Below, one piece after another: positions 55,899-63,406 of a DNA stretch of 64,000 bases. Where the stretch lies: contig NZ_FMYZ01000016.1 of assembly GCF_900101625.1 (NCBI RefSeq), positions 1 to 64,000 of the forward strand, given 5' to 3'. The stretch is from Cupriavidus sp. YR651 (GTDB lineage: Bacteria > Pseudomonadota > Gammaproteobacteria > Burkholderiales > Burkholderiaceae). The translations under genes were made by a program, and so were the position numbers. The notes beneath the pieces were generated by a model. The model was not told the origin of the DNA, searched no databases, and was given only the letters and a program-made list of their open reading frames with translations. How positions within the stretch are numbered: position 1 is the stretch's first letter; each line of letters begins with the position of its first letter.

Positions 55899-57620
55899 TT
55901 ACGTATTGGTGGTGGCCAGCACTTCTTCGAGTGACGTGACCCCTTGCTTGACCTTGAGCAGGCCGGCTTCCCGCAACGATAGCACGCCGTCGCGACGCGC
56001 CTGTTCGGCGATCTGCAGCGCGGTGCCGTGCGAGAGAATGATCTGTTGCATCGCCTCCGTGATCGGCATGACCTGGTAAATCCCGCAACGGCCCTTGTAG
56101 CCACTGCCGTTGCAACGGTCGCAGCCGACCGGATGATACGGTTGCCAGGTGCCGTCGATATGGGCTTCCTTGAAACCGGCGTCCATCAGCACTTCGCGCG
56201 AGAGATCGCCGGCACGCTTGCAGGTGCAGAGCCGGCGCGCCAGGCGCTGCGCGGTGATCATCAATACGGACGACGCGATGTTGAACGGCGCCACGCCCAT
56301 GTTCATCAGGCGCGTCAGCGTGGTCGGCGCATCGTTGGTGTGCAGCGTGGACAAGACCAGGTGACCCGTCTGGGCGGCCTTGATGGAGATGTCGGCGGTT
56401 TCCAGGTCTCGGATTTCGCCGACCATGATGATGTCCGGATCCTGCCGCAGGAAGGATTTCAGCGCTGCCGCGAAGGTCAGGCCGGCCTTGTCGTTCACGT
56501 TGACCTGGTTGATGCCGGGCAGCTGGATTTCCGCAGGATCTTCCGCCGTGGAAATATTGATGTCGCCCTGATTCAGCATGTTCAGGAACGTATAGAGCGA
56601 CACCGTCTTGCCGCTGCCGGTCGGGCCGGTCACCAGCACCATCCCGTACGGACGCTTGATCACTTCCAGCAGCAGCGCCTTCTGCTCGGGCTCATAGCCG
56701 AGCTGATCAATGTCGAGCTTGTCGGACGAGGACTCCAGAATCCGCATCACGATCTTCTCGCCGAACAGCGTGGGCAGCGTGGAGACGCGGAAGTCGATCG
56801 CCTTTTCCACGGTTTCCTTGCCTTCCTTGTCCTTGGGCAGCGAGAGGAGCAACTTCATCCGGCCATCCTGCGGCACGCGTTTTTCCGAGATGTCGAGGCG
56901 CGACAGCACCTTGATCCGGGTGGCGACCTTGTCGCGGATGTCCAGCGGCGGCCGGGCGACTTCCTGCAGCACGCCGTCCACGCGAAAGCGTACGCGGTAG
57001 AAGAACTCGAACGGTTCGAAGTGCAAGTCGGATGCGCCGCGCTGGAACGCCTCGGTCAGCAGCTTCTGCAGGAAGCGCACGACCGGCGCATCGTCGATGT
57101 CGTTGCCCGGCCCCTTTCGGGCGCTGGCCGCGGCCACCGGATCGTATTCGATCATCTTCTGCGCGGTGGGCGTCGTGGGCGAGATGTTCTTCATCGTGCC
57201 CAGTGCCTCACCGGCGGCACGCACATGCTTCATCAGCTTGTCGTGCTCAACCACCACGGTTTCCACCGGGAGGTTGAACTTCTGCTTGATGGCGTCCACG
57301 CCGGCCTGGTTGGCGGGGTCGGAAAGCGCCACGAGCAGGCGGTTTTCGCGCCGGCCCAGCGGCAGCAGGCGGTGGGCGTGGAACTCCCGGTTGCCGGCCA
57401 GTGCGGGCGGCACGCGGTTGAGGTTGTACTCCGACAGGTCGAGCAGGGGCAACTGGTACTTGTCGGCAGCGAAGATGGCCACGTCATGCGCGGACATCGT
57501 GCCGCTGCCGATGATCTCGTCGATCAGCTGCGATTTCTTTTCCCGAGCCGATTGCTCCAGCTGGGCGAGCAGCGCTGGTGCGATCCGCCGGCTCTGTGCG
57601 AGCGCAAGGCCTAGTGTCAT
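55899..57620 (-). CDS. pilB: type IV pilus extension ATPase PilB
   Basis: A 573-aa hexameric ATPase of the GspE/PilB family. An N-terminal GspE_N domain is followed by the catalytic core: FQRGASDLHFEPFE, Walker A GPTGSGKT at residues 332-339, the Asp box TAEDPAEIQLPGINQVNVN, Walker B PDIIMVGEIRD, and the His box ISIKAAQTGHLVLSTLHTND. A four-Cys zinc site follows (CTCK and CDRCNGSGYKGRCG). It powers pilus extension and begins the pilB-pilC-pilD block. Confidence 0.96.
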   Translation of the reverse strand: MTLGLALAQSRRIAPALLAQLEQSAREKKSQLIDEIIGSGTMSAHDVAIFAADKYQLPLLDLSEYNLNRVPPALAGNREFHAHRLLPLGRRENRLLVALSDPANQAGVDAIKQKFNLPVETVVVEHDKLMKHVRAAGEALGTMKNISPTTPTAQKMIEYDPVAAASARKGPGNDIDDAPVVRFLQKLLTEAFQRGASDLHFEPFEFFYRVRFRVDGVLQEVARPPLDIRDKVATRIKVLSRLDISEKRVPQDGRMKLLLSLPKDKEGKETVEKAIDFRVSTLPTLFGEKIVMRILESSSDKLDIDQLGYEPEQKALLLEVIKRPYGMVLVTGPTGSGKTVSLYTFLNMLNQGDINISTAEDPAEIQLPGINQVNVNDKAGLTFAAALKSFLRQDPDIIMVGEIRDLETADISIKAAQTGHLVLSTLHTNDAPTTLTRLMNMGVAPFNIASSVLMITAQRLARRLCTCKRAGDLSREVLMDAGFKEAHIDGTWQPYHPVGCDRCNGSGYKGRCGIYQVMPITEAMQQIILSHGTALQIAEQARRDGVLSLREAGLLKVKQGVTSLEEVLATTNT

Positions 57621-57965
57621 AGCGAAATACGATGCGATATGCGTGCGTTCGAAGCATCGAACGGCGGCGCGGTTGACTGCGGCGGGATCGGCGGGGCGTG
57701 GGTCCCGGACCGGGGCAGTTTGCCGCCGGGGTCACTTTTTGTAAAGCGAGGCAGCGTACGCGTTGGCGTTTGTGCGACAGGTCCGCAACCCTACTTGCGC
57801 GGGGCGCTTCTTGACGGAGGGAGTACGCGCGCGATGCGGGCCGACGAAGATGGCGCGGGGCGTGGCGGGTCGTGTGGAATGAGCGCCGGGAAAACGAGGG
57901 GGCGGGAGGAGGGGGGGCGCGAAAGGAAGCGCGGAGGCGGCTCGAAAAACGGGGGTGTGAAAAAC
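57621..57965. other. intergenic region upstream of pilB
   Basis: No gene is supported in this stretch. The reverse strand should hold the pilB promoter, but no clear sigma-70 or sigma-54 pair was found. The forward strand becomes markedly G-rich at 57840-57956 and includes a canonical G-quadruplex motif. Confidence 0.5.
57888..57917 (+). other. canonical G-quadruplex motif
   Basis: Four G-tracts lie at 57888-57890, 57898-57902, 57904-57906 and 57911-57917, separated by loops of 7, 1 and 4 nt. This meets the usual G3+N1-7 rule for an intramolecular quadruplex. It is about 270-300 bp upstream of pilB, on the strand opposite to pilB coding. Confidence 0.75.
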
Positions 57966-57997
57966 AAAAAAGCCGCACATTGCTGTGCGGCTTTTTT
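57966..57997. terminator. terminator next to tRNA-Pro
   Basis: AAAAAGCCGCAC-ATTGCT-GTGCGGCTTTTT is a perfect 12-bp stem with T-runs in both directions. It lies just beyond the 3' end of the reverse-strand tRNA-Pro gene and should end that transcript. Confidence 0.92.
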
Positions 57998-58036
57998 GCT
58001 GGGTGCATCGCGATGACTCGCGTAACACCGAAAATC

Positions 58037-58113
58037 TGGTCGGGGTGAGAGGATTCGAACCTCCGGCCTCTACGTCCCGAACGTAGCGCTCTACCAGGCT
58101 AAGCTACACCCCG
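58037..58113 (-). tRNA. tRNA-Pro (anticodon CGG)
   Basis: On the reverse strand the 77-nt gene begins CGGGGTG, which pairs with CACCCCG at the end of the acceptor stem, followed by discriminator A and an encoded CCA. The anticodon stem-loop is CTACG-TTCGGGA-CGTAG with anticodon CGG, reading CCG codons. The T-arm GGAGGTTCGAATCC is canonical. It lies between pilB and ispB. Confidence 0.97.
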
Positions 58114-58140
58114 ATTTCCTTGTTTTTCTGCGTTGCGACG

Positions 58141-59118
58141 TCAGGATTGTCGTTGCAGCGAGAAAGCACACAAGTCTATCAGCGTTTCCTTCAGTTGGGA
58201 AGAGGGAAATTGCATTGCCGCTCTTTCCGCTGCCTCCGCTTCGCGCTGCGCAGCGGCGAAAGTTACCTCCAGCGCCCCGCTTGCGTGGATCGCGGAGAAC
58301 ACCGCATCAAAGTGTTCCGTGCCGCCTTGCACAATGGCTTCGCGCGCAAGTTCGCGCTGCTCGGCGGTGCCGTGTTCCAGCAGGTGCAGCAGCGGCAGCG
58401 TCGGCTTGCCTTCGCGCAGGTCGTCGCCCGCATTCTTGCCCATCTGCTCCGCGCTGGCGGTGTAGTCCAGCATGTCGTCGATCAGCTGGAATGCCGTGCC
58501 GATGCGCCGGCCATACTCGGCGGCGGCTTCTTCCATTGCCGGATCCGCGCCCGCAAGCACTGCACCAAGCTCGGCCGAAGCCTCGAACAGCTTGGCGGTC
58601 TTGTAGCGGATCACCTGCAGGTAGCGCTCCACGGTGACGTCCGGGTCGTGCATGTTCAGCAGTTGCAGCACCTCGCCCTCGGCGATCACATTGGTCGCGT
58701 TGGACAGGATTTCCATGATGCGCATGCTGCCGGCTTCCACCATCATCTGGAATGCGCGCGAATAGAGAAAATCGCCAACCAGCACGCTGGCCGCATTGCC
58801 GAACACCGCATTGGCGGTCTGGCGGCCGCGGCGAAGCTCGGATTCGTCCACCACGTCATCGTGCAGCAGCGTGGCGGTGTGGATGAATTCCACTACCGCG
58901 GCCAGCTCGTGATGGCGATGGCCGTCGTAGCCGAATGCCCGGGCGGAGAGCAGCAGGATGACCGGGCGCAGGCGCTTTCCGCCAGCCCCGATGATGTACT
59001 CGCCGATCTGCTCGATCAGCGGCACTTCCGACGACAGGCGCCGACGGATGACGGCGTCAACGGCGCGCATGTCGGCAGCGACCGGGGCAAGCAAGGCAGT
59101 GGCGGAAGACTGGGACAA
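58141..59118 (-). CDS. ispB: octaprenyl diphosphate synthase
   Basis: A trans-polyprenyl synthase of 325 aa that makes the ubiquinone side chain. Both Asp-rich motifs are present: LLHDDVVD with DDVVD at residues 87-91 and LIDDMLD with DDMLD at 214-218, which bind Mg-diphosphates. GAGGKRLRPVILLLSARAF is also diagnostic. The start is taken as a TTG at 59118, giving SQSSATALLAPVAADMRAVD as the family-like N-terminus and the usual length. A longer frame to an ATG at 59301 adds 61 residues without resemblance. Octaprenyl specificity is inferred from lineage. Confidence 0.93.
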   Translation of the reverse strand: MSQSSATALLAPVAADMRAVDAVIRRRLSSEVPLIEQIGEYIIGAGGKRLRPVILLLSARAFGYDGHRHHELAAVVEFIHTATLLHDDVVDESELRRGRQTANAVFGNAASVLVGDFLYSRAFQMMVEAGSMRIMEILSNATNVIAEGEVLQLLNMHDPDVTVERYLQVIRYKTAKLFEASAELGAVLAGADPAMEEAAAEYGRRIGTAFQLIDDMLDYTASAEQMGKNAGDDLREGKPTLPLLHLLEHGTAEQRELAREAIVQGGTEHFDAVFSAIHASGALEVTFAAAQREAEAAERAAMQFPSSQLKETLIDLCAFSLQRQS

Positions 59119-59270
59119 GATGAAATCACCGTTACGCAAAACCGGAGGATTATATGCGATGGCGGTGTGCCCATGGCTGCCGGCTTGCGCGGTCGGGAAG
59201 ATATCGGGGTGATTTCCGGGCAATGTGAGCGTGCGTCGCGCGGTAGTCGCCCGGACAGTGGGTGCCCACC

Positions 59271-59276
59271 TATAAT
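59271..59276 (+). promoter_or_regulatory. perfect -10 element upstream of a small ORF
   Basis: A consensus TATAAT ends 6 nt before the ATG of the 32-codon frame, so the predicted transcription start coincides with the A of that ATG. No strong -35 is visible at 16-18 bp (CGCCCG at 59248-59253), so activity is uncertain. Confidence 0.4.
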
Positions 59277-59282
59277 TGCGGC

Positions 59283-59381
59283 ATGGACAAGCCACAAGCA
59301 TCCCGCCGGCATGTCCGCCGCACCGCCTGGTGGGTGGCGTTTGCCGCCCTGGCCGGGTTCCTGCTGGCCGACCTGACCTGA
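59283..59381 (+). CDS. possible 32-aa single-helix membrane protein
   Basis: A small frame encoding 32 residues: a basic N-terminus (MDKPQASRRHVRRTA), then one hydrophobic segment (WWVAFAALAGFLLADLT). This layout, with positive residues inside followed by one helix, is that of bacterial small membrane proteins. There is no ribosome binding site, but a TATAAT 7 bp upstream would give a leaderless mRNA starting at the ATG. It lies between divergent ispB and the rplU promoter. No family is recognised, and it may be a chance frame. Confidence 0.4.
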   Translation: MDKPQASRRHVRRTAWWVAFAALAGFLLADLT

Positions 59382-59449
59382 CTCTCGCGCCCCGGCATGT
59401 GCGCCGGTCGCCGCTGCCTCCGCACCGGCAGGCTATCTACTTGTTTTCT

Positions 59450-59478
59450 TTGCGCTTTTCCTGGAACTGGTTTACAAT
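59450..59478 (+). promoter_or_regulatory. promoter of rplU-rpmA
   Basis: TTGCGC at 59450-59455 and TACAAT at 59473-59478 are spaced by exactly 17 bp, in a locally AT-rich stretch. The predicted start is near 59485, giving a leader of about 170 nt before rplU. Confidence 0.75.
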
Positions 59479-59484
59479 AGCCGG

Positions 59485-59653
59485 TTCCTTCGGTTGCGTT
59501 TGCCGTATACAGCCCTGTATGCGCGCCACCCACTGACGGGCGGGATCCCGGCCAGCCGGCCTGAGATCCTTTCAAACGGCGCAGGAAACGGCGCCGGCTC
59601 CGGGGACTCCCGGGGCAGCATTCGACGTTTCATTCACATCGAGAGGTTCGACA
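59485..59653 (+). other. leader of the rplU-rpmA transcript
   Basis: About 169 nt of untranslated leader before rplU, with a GC-rich hairpin (for example CCGGGGACTCCCGG near 59600-59613). Ribosomal protein operons often carry leader-based feedback control, but no known leader motif was recognised here. Confidence 0.4.
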
Positions 59654-59965
59654 ATGTACGCGGTCGTAAAAACCGGCGGCAAGCAATACAAGGTTGCTGC
59701 TGGCGAAAAACTTAAAGTAGAACAGATACCGGCAGACATTGGCGCAGAAATCACGCTGGACCAGGTGCTCGCAGTGGGCGCCGGCGACCAAATCAAGTTT
59801 GGTACGCCGCTGGTGAGCGGGGCTTCCGTCAAGGCTACCGTGATCTCCCAAGGTCGTCACGACAAGGTGAAGATCTTCAAGATGCGCCGTCGCAAGCACT
59901 ACCAGAAGCGCCAGGGCCATCGTCAGAATTACACCGAACTGCGCATCGAAGCCATCGTTGCCTGA
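59654..59965 (+). CDS. rplU: 50S ribosomal protein L21
   Basis: A 103-aa large-subunit protein that binds 23S rRNA. MYAVVKTGGKQYKVAAGEKLKVE at the N-terminus (shown in part) and FKMRRRKHYQKRQGHRQNYTELRIEAI at the C-terminus are diagnostic. GAGAGGTTC lies upstream of the ATG. It is followed by rpmA after 51 bp, the standard rplU-rpmA-obgE order. Confidence 0.98.
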   Translation: MYAVVKTGGKQYKVAAGEKLKVEQIPADIGAEITLDQVLAVGAGDQIKFGTPLVSGASVKATVISQGRHDKVKIFKMRRRKHYQKRQGHRQNYTELRIEAIVA

Positions 59966-60016
59966 GCATTGCTCGGACACAGGCTTGCATCGCAATAGGT
60001 CAACAGGAGTTAAGAC

Positions 60017-60277
60017 ATGGCACAGAAAAAAGGCGGCGGCTCTACGCGGAACGGCCGTGATTCGGAATCGAAGCGTCTGGGCGTGAAGGTGTACGGTGGC
60101 CAGGCCATCAACGCCGGCGGCATCATCGTTCGTCAACGTGGCACCCGCGTGCACGCTGGTGAGAACGTGGGTATCGGCAAGGACCACACCCTGTTCGCGC
60201 TGGTGGACGGCCACGTGCAGTTCGCAGTCAAAGGCCCTGCCAAGAAGCAGCAAGTCAGCGTCGTTCCGGCGGCCTGA
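60017..60277 (+). CDS. rpmA: 50S ribosomal protein L27
   Basis: An 86-aa large-subunit protein whose N-terminal tail reaches the peptidyl transferase centre. AQKKGGGSTRNGRDSESKRLGV and IIVRQRGTRVHAGENVGIGKDHTLF are diagnostic. The start lacks the cleavable N-terminal extension seen in Firmicutes. ACAGGAG lies upstream of the ATG. A strong terminator follows 20 bp after the stop. Confidence 0.98.
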   Translation: MAQKKGGGSTRNGRDSESKRLGVKVYGGQAINAGGIIVRQRGTRVHAGENVGIGKDHTLFALVDGHVQFAVKGPAKKQQVSVVPAA

Positions 60278-60296
60278 TACAGCCTTTGCAGCACGA

Positions 60297-60325
60297 AGGC
60301 CCCGCAAAGCTTGCGGGGCTTTTTC
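60297..60325 (+). terminator. terminator after rpmA
   Basis: GCCCCGCAA-AGC-TTGCGGGGC is a perfect 9-bp stem followed by TTTTT. It ends the rplU-rpmA transcript before obgE. Confidence 0.92.
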
Positions 60326-60381
60326 ATTTCTGGCATCTATCTGTATTGATGGCGCCAGCCTGATCCACACGGAAGACCAAC

Positions 60382-61479
60382 ATGAAGTTCATCGACGAAG
60401 CCCGAATCGAAGCGATTGCCGGCAATGGCGGCAACGGGAGTGCGTCGTTCCGGCGCGAGAAGTTTGTGCCCTTCGGTGGCCCCGATGGCGGTGACGGCGG
60501 CCGTGGCGGCAGCGTGTTTGCGCAGGCCGACCGCAATATCAATACGCTGATCGACTTCCGCTACGCCAAGAAGCACGTGGCGCGCAACGGCGAGAATGGC
60601 CGCGGCTCCGATTGCTACGGCGCCGCCGGTGAAGACGTCACGCTGCGCATGCCGGTGGGCACGCTGATCACCGACATGGATACCGGCGAGGTCATCGCCG
60701 ACCTGACCGAGCACGGCCAGACCGTGTGCCTGGCCGAAGGCGGCATGGGTGGTTGGGGCAACCTGCATTTCAAGTCCAGTACCAATCGCGCGCCGCGCCA
60801 GCAGGTGGACGGCAAGCCGGGCGAGCGCCGCATGCTCCGGCTCGAACTGAAGGTACTGGCCGACGTTGGCCTGCTGGGCATGCCGAATGCCGGCAAGTCG
60901 ACGTTCATTTCGCACGTGTCCAACGCACGTCCGAAAGTTGCGGATTATCCGTTCACGACGCTGCACCCGAACCTCGGCGTGGTGCGCGTCGACCACGAGC
61001 AGTCGTTCGTCGTCGCCGACATCCCGGGCCTGATTGAAGGCGCGGCCGAAGGTGCCGGCCTGGGCCACCAGTTCCTGCGCCATCTGCAGCGCACGGGCCT
61101 GCTGCTCCATATCGTGGACATCGCCCCGTTCGACGAGAATGTCGACCCGGTGGCCGAGGCGCGGGCGATCGTCAACGAACTCAAGAAGTACGACGAAACG
61201 CTGTACGACAAGCCGCGTTGGCTGGTGCTGAACAAGCTCGACGTGGTGCCGGATGACGAGCGCGCCGCACGCGTGAAGGACTTCGTCAAGCGCTACAAGT
61301 GGAAGGGCCCGGTGTTCCATATCTCGGCCCTGACCGGCGAAGGCTGCCGCGAGCTGATCTACGCGATCAAGGACCACCTCGCCGCGATCAAGGCGGAAGA
61401 GGCCGCCGCGCTGGCCGAGCCGGATATCCGCCTGGACGAACGGCTTCACAACGTGGATCCCGAAGCCGGCGGGGCCTGA
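60382..61479 (+). CDS. obgE: GTPase ObgE
   Basis: A 365-aa Obg-family GTPase involved in 50S assembly and stress response. The Gly-rich Obg fold is at the N-terminus (MKFIDEARIEAIAGNGGNG, then GGPDGGDGGRGGSVF). The G domain carries GMPNAGKST at residues 166-174, DIPGLIEGAAEGAGLG (G3/switch II), and LNKLDVVP (G4 NKxD). HISALTGEG is G5. It has a short C-terminal tail. It is separated from rpmA by a terminator and so likely has its own promoter. Confidence 0.97.
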   Translation: MKFIDEARIEAIAGNGGNGSASFRREKFVPFGGPDGGDGGRGGSVFAQADRNINTLIDFRYAKKHVARNGENGRGSDCYGAAGEDVTLRMPVGTLITDMDTGEVIADLTEHGQTVCLAEGGMGGWGNLHFKSSTNRAPRQQVDGKPGERRMLRLELKVLADVGLLGMPNAGKSTFISHVSNARPKVADYPFTTLHPNLGVVRVDHEQSFVVADIPGLIEGAAEGAGLGHQFLRHLQRTGLLLHIVDIAPFDENVDPVAEARAIVNELKKYDETLYDKPRWLVLNKLDVVPDDERAARVKDFVKRYKWKGPVFHISALTGEGCRELIYAIKDHLAAIKAEEAAALAEPDIRLDERLHNVDPEAGGA

Positions 61480-61558
61480 CCCCCGGCTGCCGCGCCCGAC
61501 ACGACGTTTTTCCCCGAACAAGCAGCATTACACGGCACCCGGAGACAGGATACCCGTC

Positions 61559-62677
61559 ATGCAATCGGTCATCGCCCAAGCAAAACGTATCGTCGTCAAG
61601 GTGGGCTCCAGCCTGGTCACCAACGACGGGAAGGGGCTGGATCACGACGCCATCGCGCGTTGGGCCGCCCAGATTGCCAAGCTGCGCGGCGCCGGCAAGG
61701 AAGTGGTGCTGGTCAGCTCCGGTGCCATCGCCGAGGGCATGCAACGCCTGGGCTGGGTGCGCCGTCCGAAGGAAATCCACGAGCTGCAAGCCGCAGCCGC
61801 CGTGGGCCAGATGGGGCTGGCGCAGGTCTATGAAAGCCAGTTTGGCCGCTACGGCATCCGCACCGCGCAGGTGCTTCTGACGCATGCCGACCTGGCGGAC
61901 CGCGAACGCTATCTCAATGCCCGCTCGACGTTGCTGACGCTGCTCTCGCTGGGCGTGGTGCCGATCATCAACGAGAACGACACCGTCGTCACCGACGAAA
62001 TCAAGTTTGGCGACAACGATACGCTCGGCGCGCTGGTGACCAACCTGATCGAAGGCGATGCGCTGGTGATCCTGACCGACCAGCGCGGACTCTATACCGC
62101 CGATCCGCGCAAGGACCCGAACGCGAGGTTCGTGGACGAAGCCCTGGCGGGCACGCCCGAACTGGAGGCAATGGCAGGTGGCGCGGGCACGGCCATTGGC
62201 CGCGGTGGCATGCTGACCAAGATCCTGGCCGCCAAGCGCGCGGCAAAGTCCGGCGCGCACACCACGATCGCCTCCGGCCGCGAGACCGATGTGCTGGGAC
62301 GTCTGGCGGAGGGCGAGGCCATCGGCACGCAATTGCTGGCGCCAACGGGCCGACTGACCGCGCGCAAGCAGTGGATGGCCGATCACCTGCAGCTGCGTGG
62401 CCGCGTGGTGATCGACAGCGGTGCGGTGGAAAAACTGACCGGTGGCGGCAAGTCGCTGCTGCCGATCGGTGTGGTGGAGGTGCAGGGCGAGTTCGCGCGT
62501 GGTGAGGTGATCGCGTGTATCGACCCCGCGGGACATGAGGTGGCGCGCGGCATCACGAACTATTCGAGCGCGGAAGCGCGGCTGATTGCCCGGAAGCCGT
62601 CGTCGGAGATCGAGTCGGTGCTGGGCCATCTGAACGAGCCCGAACTGATCCATCGCGACAACCTGGTGCTGATCTGA
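61559..62677 (+). CDS. proB: glutamate 5-kinase
   Basis: The first enzyme of proline synthesis, 372 aa, with an amino acid kinase domain and a C-terminal PUA domain. KRIVVKVGSSLVTNDGKGLD, VVLVSSGAIAEGM, FGDNDTLGALVTNLI, LTDQRGLYTADPRKDP and GRGGMLTKILAAKRAAKSG are diagnostic. The PUA part is at about residues 278-355 (GRVVIDSGAVEKLTGGGKSLLPIGV). Proline feedback usually acts on this enzyme. The obgE-proB order is conserved in betaproteobacteria. Confidence 0.97.
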   Translation: MQSVIAQAKRIVVKVGSSLVTNDGKGLDHDAIARWAAQIAKLRGAGKEVVLVSSGAIAEGMQRLGWVRRPKEIHELQAAAAVGQMGLAQVYESQFGRYGIRTAQVLLTHADLADRERYLNARSTLLTLLSLGVVPIINENDTVVTDEIKFGDNDTLGALVTNLIEGDALVILTDQRGLYTADPRKDPNARFVDEALAGTPELEAMAGGAGTAIGRGGMLTKILAAKRAAKSGAHTTIASGRETDVLGRLAEGEAIGTQLLAPTGRLTARKQWMADHLQLRGRVVIDSGAVEKLTGGGKSLLPIGVVEVQGEFARGEVIACIDPAGHEVARGITNYSSAEARLIARKPSSEIESVLGHLNEPELIHRDNLVLI

Positions 62678-62741
62678 AAGTGCGACAGTTACCGGCGCGA
62701 TCGGCGTGACGCTATCGGACGCTATCCGGTGATACGCCGCC

Positions 62742-62780
62742 AAGCAAAACGGCGAGGCTGCAGGCCTCGCCGTTTTGCTT
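62742..62780. terminator. bidirectional terminator between proB and the CNP1-like gene
   Basis: AAGCAAAACGGCGAGGC at 62742-62758 pairs perfectly with GCCTCGCCGTTTTGCTT at 62764-62780 around a 5-nt loop, an unusually long 17-bp stem with T-rich arms on both strands. It separates converging genes. Confidence 0.92.
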
Positions 62781-62809
62781 TGGATGGTCCGACTTCCGTC
62801 GAGCCGGGT

Positions 62810-63406
62810 TCAGCGGCTCGGCGCGTGTGCCTTCAGGTCCGCCGCCATCTGGGCCGGCTTGCCAGCGACCGTGCGGCCCTCGCAGAAGAAATCCTTGGCC
62901 AGCGTGGCGGAGTAAGCGTTGCGCGCGCGGGTTTCCATGCGATACCAGGTATCACGGTCCTCGCTGCGGTTCGGTACCCACTCGGTGGCGCCTTGCGGCA
63001 GCGTGGCGTACAGCTTGCGTTCGAAAGCGTCGCAGCGCATGCCCTCGTAGTTCACATTGCGCCCGCCGCCCGGGCTGGTGATGACCACGGTGTAGCGCAC
63101 CACGTTGTCAGCGCCCACGGCGATGGATTTGCCGTCGACGGCAAAGCGGAAGTCACCGGTGCCGCTGACCGAGAAGGGAATCAGGTCCGCATCCTTGGGC
63201 AATGGGGGCAGCAGCGTCTCGGCTTCCTTGAAATCCTTCGGCTCAAACGGGTTGATCCACTGGGATTCCTCTTCGGGCATGCCCTTGCTGGTGGTCTTGC
63301 AGCCGGCAAGCGTCAGGCAGGCGGCGGCCAGCAACAGGCAGGTACCGCGCAGCGCGCGGCTGGCGGGCTGGCCGGCGCGAGCGCCCCGGCCGGTGAAGCT
63401 ATTCAT
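62810..63406 (-). CDS. CNP1-like family lipoprotein
   Basis: A 198-aa predicted lipoprotein of the CNP1-like family. A signal peptide with an Arg-rich start (ASRALRGTCLLLAAACLTLAGC) ends in the lipobox LAGC. SQWINPFEPKDFKEAETLLPPLPK, LIPFSVSGTGDFRFAVDGKS and TYRVVITSPGG-like VRYTVVITSPGGGRNVNYEGMRC follow; the function of the family is unknown. ATG 63406 is preferred, with CGGAGTTC upstream. It overlaps the end of rppH by 8 bases, so it is co-transcribed with it and translation is likely coupled. Confidence 0.85.
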   Translation of the reverse strand: MNSFTGRGARAGQPASRALRGTCLLLAAACLTLAGCKTTSKGMPEEESQWINPFEPKDFKEAETLLPPLPKDADLIPFSVSGTGDFRFAVDGKSIAVGADNVVRYTVVITSPGGGRNVNYEGMRCDAFERKLYATLPQGATEWVPNRSEDRDTWYRMETRARNAYSATLAKDFFCEGRTVAGKPAQMAADLKAHAPSR

